NCBI GenBank assembly: GCA_026724425.1
Contig: JAIUCV010000005.1
Span: forward strand, 36,615,784 to 36,679,783
Direction of reading: 5' to 3'
DNA length: 64,000 nt
Origin: Erythrophleum ivorense
Taxonomy: Eukaryota > Streptophyta > Magnoliopsida > Fabales > Fabaceae
A program made the position numbers and the translations under genes. Of this stretch, positions 61,428 to 64,000 are shown piece after piece. Position 1 is the stretch's first letter; each line of letters starts with the position of its first letter. Under the pieces are notes generated by a model, which saw only the letters and a list, made by a program, of their open reading frames with translations, was not told where the DNA came from and ran no database searches.

Positions 61428-64000
61428 TGTGCAACATATTGGAAATTCAAATTTTTAAGGAGAAATAACTTAAATAAGTGATTATTGAGGAAAAATAGCT
61501 AAAGAATTTTGAAGGAAAATAAATAAAATAGGAATTTTTAAAGAAAAAATTGATTTATTTAGGAATTATTGAGAAAAAATAAATTTTTATCATGGGTTTT
61601 AACTTGATTAAGTGAAAATTAATAAGTGACTTTAAAAAAATTAATTAGAGCCTATTATTCCCTAAAGATTAATTAATACATGACTAGAAGGGCCCAAAGA
61701 TGAAGAATGAGCTCAAGCCCATAACTTAAATAGCCTAAAATCCATGATTCATGACCCAAGCCCAACTCCCACTTAACTAAAACACTATCTCCCACCCTCA
61801 TCCAACTAAAACGCATGAACAACAAAGGAAAGAGATGAAGAAAATGCAAAAGGAGAGGAAGAAGAATGAGGACTATGTTCTAGGCCATTTTCGAGATAAA
61901 AGGTGCAACTTTTGGCTTTAGTAAGTGTTATAGAAAATGATTTACTCCTTCTCCTCTTTCTTTTGAACTAAACAACTCATGGATTAGTAATGGTTTGTGA
62001 AACCTAGGTCTGAAGATTTCAAATTCTTAGTGAAGAAGTGAATGAAGAAGCTAAAGTAGGTATTAGGTAAATTTTCCCTTTCTATTTGTGTTATTTTTTT
62101 TTTTTGGCTCAAATTTCATCTCATAGGCTGATTTTTAGTGTGTTACTATAATATGTGTGAAAATTCAAGAGAAAGTGGTGACTCATTATGTTGGCTTATA
62201 AAAGTGAGCTTAAATTAATGTTTTTAAACTATAGGAAACTTGGATAAGTTGAGACTTTATGGTTTATGGCATAACTAGTGGATAGGATAAAGGCTCCCTT
62301 CATATTGATGGACGTAAGTTTATTGTTTAAGGTTGCTTTAGGCTTATGTTACCTCTTGGGAAGTATTGATAGCTAGTTAAAGAATGGTAGACATCATTTG
62401 AGTTGAATGGGTTTAATTCCATTCATATTTGTTGTAAATCCAGATTTAATAACTTGTATATGCATGAATACATTTATGTGATGCCATGATTAAATTTAAC
62501 TACTTGTATGATGTCTCATCATAGACCTTGATATGTGCTTTGATAAAATGGAAAGGTTATGGACCTTGATTTGTGTTCTAGCTACTTGTAGGAAGTGGTG
62601 GACTTTGATGTGTGTCTTGCCCACTAAAGAGTTATTAGCCAATGATTGTAGTATCTATTATCAAACTTACTTTCATGCTTTGTTGGACATGTCATGCTTG
62701 ATGGTCTTACCATTTAATGTTGTAATATTGATTATTCTATATAAATGTGAATAGAAATTATCTTCAATTATTGAGATTTCATATTTCACCTTGATTATGG
62801 GTTAACATTTTTCAAGTGAAGTTTAAACTCTGGTAAGGATAAGTAAGCAAAGAATTGACTAACTAGACTATTTTTATTTTGGCTATATAGGCAATCTTTT
62901 GAATTATATTTTTGTAACTTATATTATCTTTTAAATTTTGATATGAGATGCCAAGTATAGGATCTAATCATATTTGGTATATGTGAGGTTGTCGTATGGA
63001 TCCTATATGACCTTTGATTTTTTTGTAAAGGAATTTCACACATGAGTAAGGTTATATGAATTGCTTTGTAACCTAGAACTAAATTGTATATGCTCATGAA
63101 TCTTAGGTAAATGACTCCTTTTGATTGGTTTAAGTGTGTTAAGGCATGAATTAGATGTTGCGGTTAGTGGCTTAAGAAAGTCACCAAGGTCAATCTTGAT
63201 TCTTTTAGTTTTCGATTTAGACAATCCCTGTGTTGGGAGGTTTTAGTCATTTGGAGTTTGCTCCAATAGGTTGAATTGATTTCAGTGAAAGTTAGAATGG
63301 ATTAGGAACTTTTAGAAGTTTCTATAAGGAATTTTAAGGCTTTTTATGGAAATAAGTGCTTTTGGTGGGCCACATGATTGAGTTTGGTAGAGGTGAATAG
63401 ATCACTCAAAGATGCTTGTGGATGGTTTTAGGATGTTTTGCCTTGCTAAATGTATGCTATCTTGGGATCTTGGTATTTTACCACTTTTTCAAATTTAGGT
63501 TGCTAGTTCTGATGCAACCAATTAACCAATTGGGCCTGACAATTGACTAGCTGCATGTTTAAATGCACTGATTACTCTTTGTAAGGCACCAATTGACCAG
63601 GTGTAGGGAGCAATTAATTGTCGAGATAGTTGGATTGAGTTCTTAGTATTGTAAGTGACTAGTCAATTGCTAGCCAACAAGCATTCAAACTAATCCAGCC
63701 AACCAATTGGTTGCTTCCATGAGGCAGTCAACTGATCATTGCAAGAGTAGCTATTCTTTGCCTGGGTAAAATTTCAAATGTTTAAGGGCCTTTAAGGGAG
63801 ATTCTAGGGATCCCCAGTGATAATATGAAGATGAAGGATAGTTTGTTTATCTCAAGAATGTCTGTAGGAGATTTACAAATAAGTTTTAATTTGAGTTAGA
63901 TTGACAAACACAAAGGTTTTAATTGGTTCAATTTTTAGTATTTTATTAATTATGCTTTTAAGTTAGTTTAGTTTAATTATATGGTTTTAATCTCCTTAGT
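61427..64000. mobile_element. G2-like LTR, partial, runs off the window
   Basis: Starts around TGTGCAACATATTGG, directly after the copia integrase piece. Contains GAGATTTCATATTTCACC..TTATGGGTTAAC (about 62782-62813) and ATGAGATGCCAAGTATAGG, matching the order of landmarks in the 31910-34869 LTR. A word cluster lies at 63500-63740. The right end is not in view. Confidence 0.65.
63500..63740. repeat. Cluster of CAATTGACTAG-like words
   Basis: About nine words: ACCAATTAACCAATTGG, ACAATTGACTAGC, ACCAATTGACCAGG, CAATTAATTGTCG, TGACTAGTCAATTGC, ACCAATTGGTTGC and CAGTCAACTGATC, spaced 15-50 bp. CAATTG and ACTAGT cores are palindromic. Confidence 0.7.

Overview
This window reads as nuclear DNA from a plant, most likely a eudicot. 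It is AT-rich and holds one multi-exon host gene with plant-type introns, plus a large load of plant mobile elements: Ty1/copia, Ty3/gypsy chromovirus, hAT, Mutator-like MITE and an endogenous caulimovirid. The species cannot be named from the sequence. No bacterial-style operons, rRNA, tRNA or CRISPR arrays were seen.

Layout. 1-1640 is a decayed Ty1/copia pol (+). 3633-10292 (-) is a complete, apparently functional gene for translation initiation factor eIF(iso)4G: nine coding exons, eight introns (the first of GC-AG type), and a 781-residue product with an eIF4E-binding motif, a MIF4G domain and an MA3 domain. About 630 bp upstream of its start codon is a non-autonomous hAT element (10927-15336, exact 8-bp target duplication ACAATAAC). 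Inside it lies a 3.6-kb fragment of an endogenous pararetrovirus (11480-15076) flanked by an exact 149-bp direct duplication of hAT sequence. The fragment holds the 3' part of a coat-protein-type reading frame with a zinc knuckle, then directly a transactivator (TAV)-type reading frame, then a TATA promoter with a duplicated 31-bp enhancer-like block. No protease or reverse transcriptase lies between the coat and TAV frames. Each frame carries one in-frame stop.

16396-22518 is a decayed copia element with both LTRs. 22547-24144 is a long-armed inverted-repeat element. From about 24 kb to the end the window is nested LTR retrotransposon sequence. Family G1 is a chromovirus whose LTRs are about 3.3-3.7 kb; one copy (26499-36320) still abuts minus-strand integrase/chromodomain sequence. 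Family G2 is a second gypsy-like group with LTRs of about 3 kb. Four insertions are closed solo LTRs with exact 5-bp target duplications (31910-34869, 38827-42512, 44408-48024, 52405-55563), and two more have near-matching ones (28123-31461, 50466-56381). A minus-strand copia fragment carrying a 283-bp Mutator-type MITE (60797-61079) and a partial LTR close the window.

How it fits together. The only intact gene is eIF(iso)4G; the rest is layered insertion and decay. Points that stand out are the young caulimovirid fragment with coat and TAV but no polymerase, the 149-bp duplication at its insertion point, the neighbouring translation-factor gene, and clusters of short near-palindromic words inside several unrelated LTRs, each with its own word. 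All homology calls come from reading the sequence; no database search was run.
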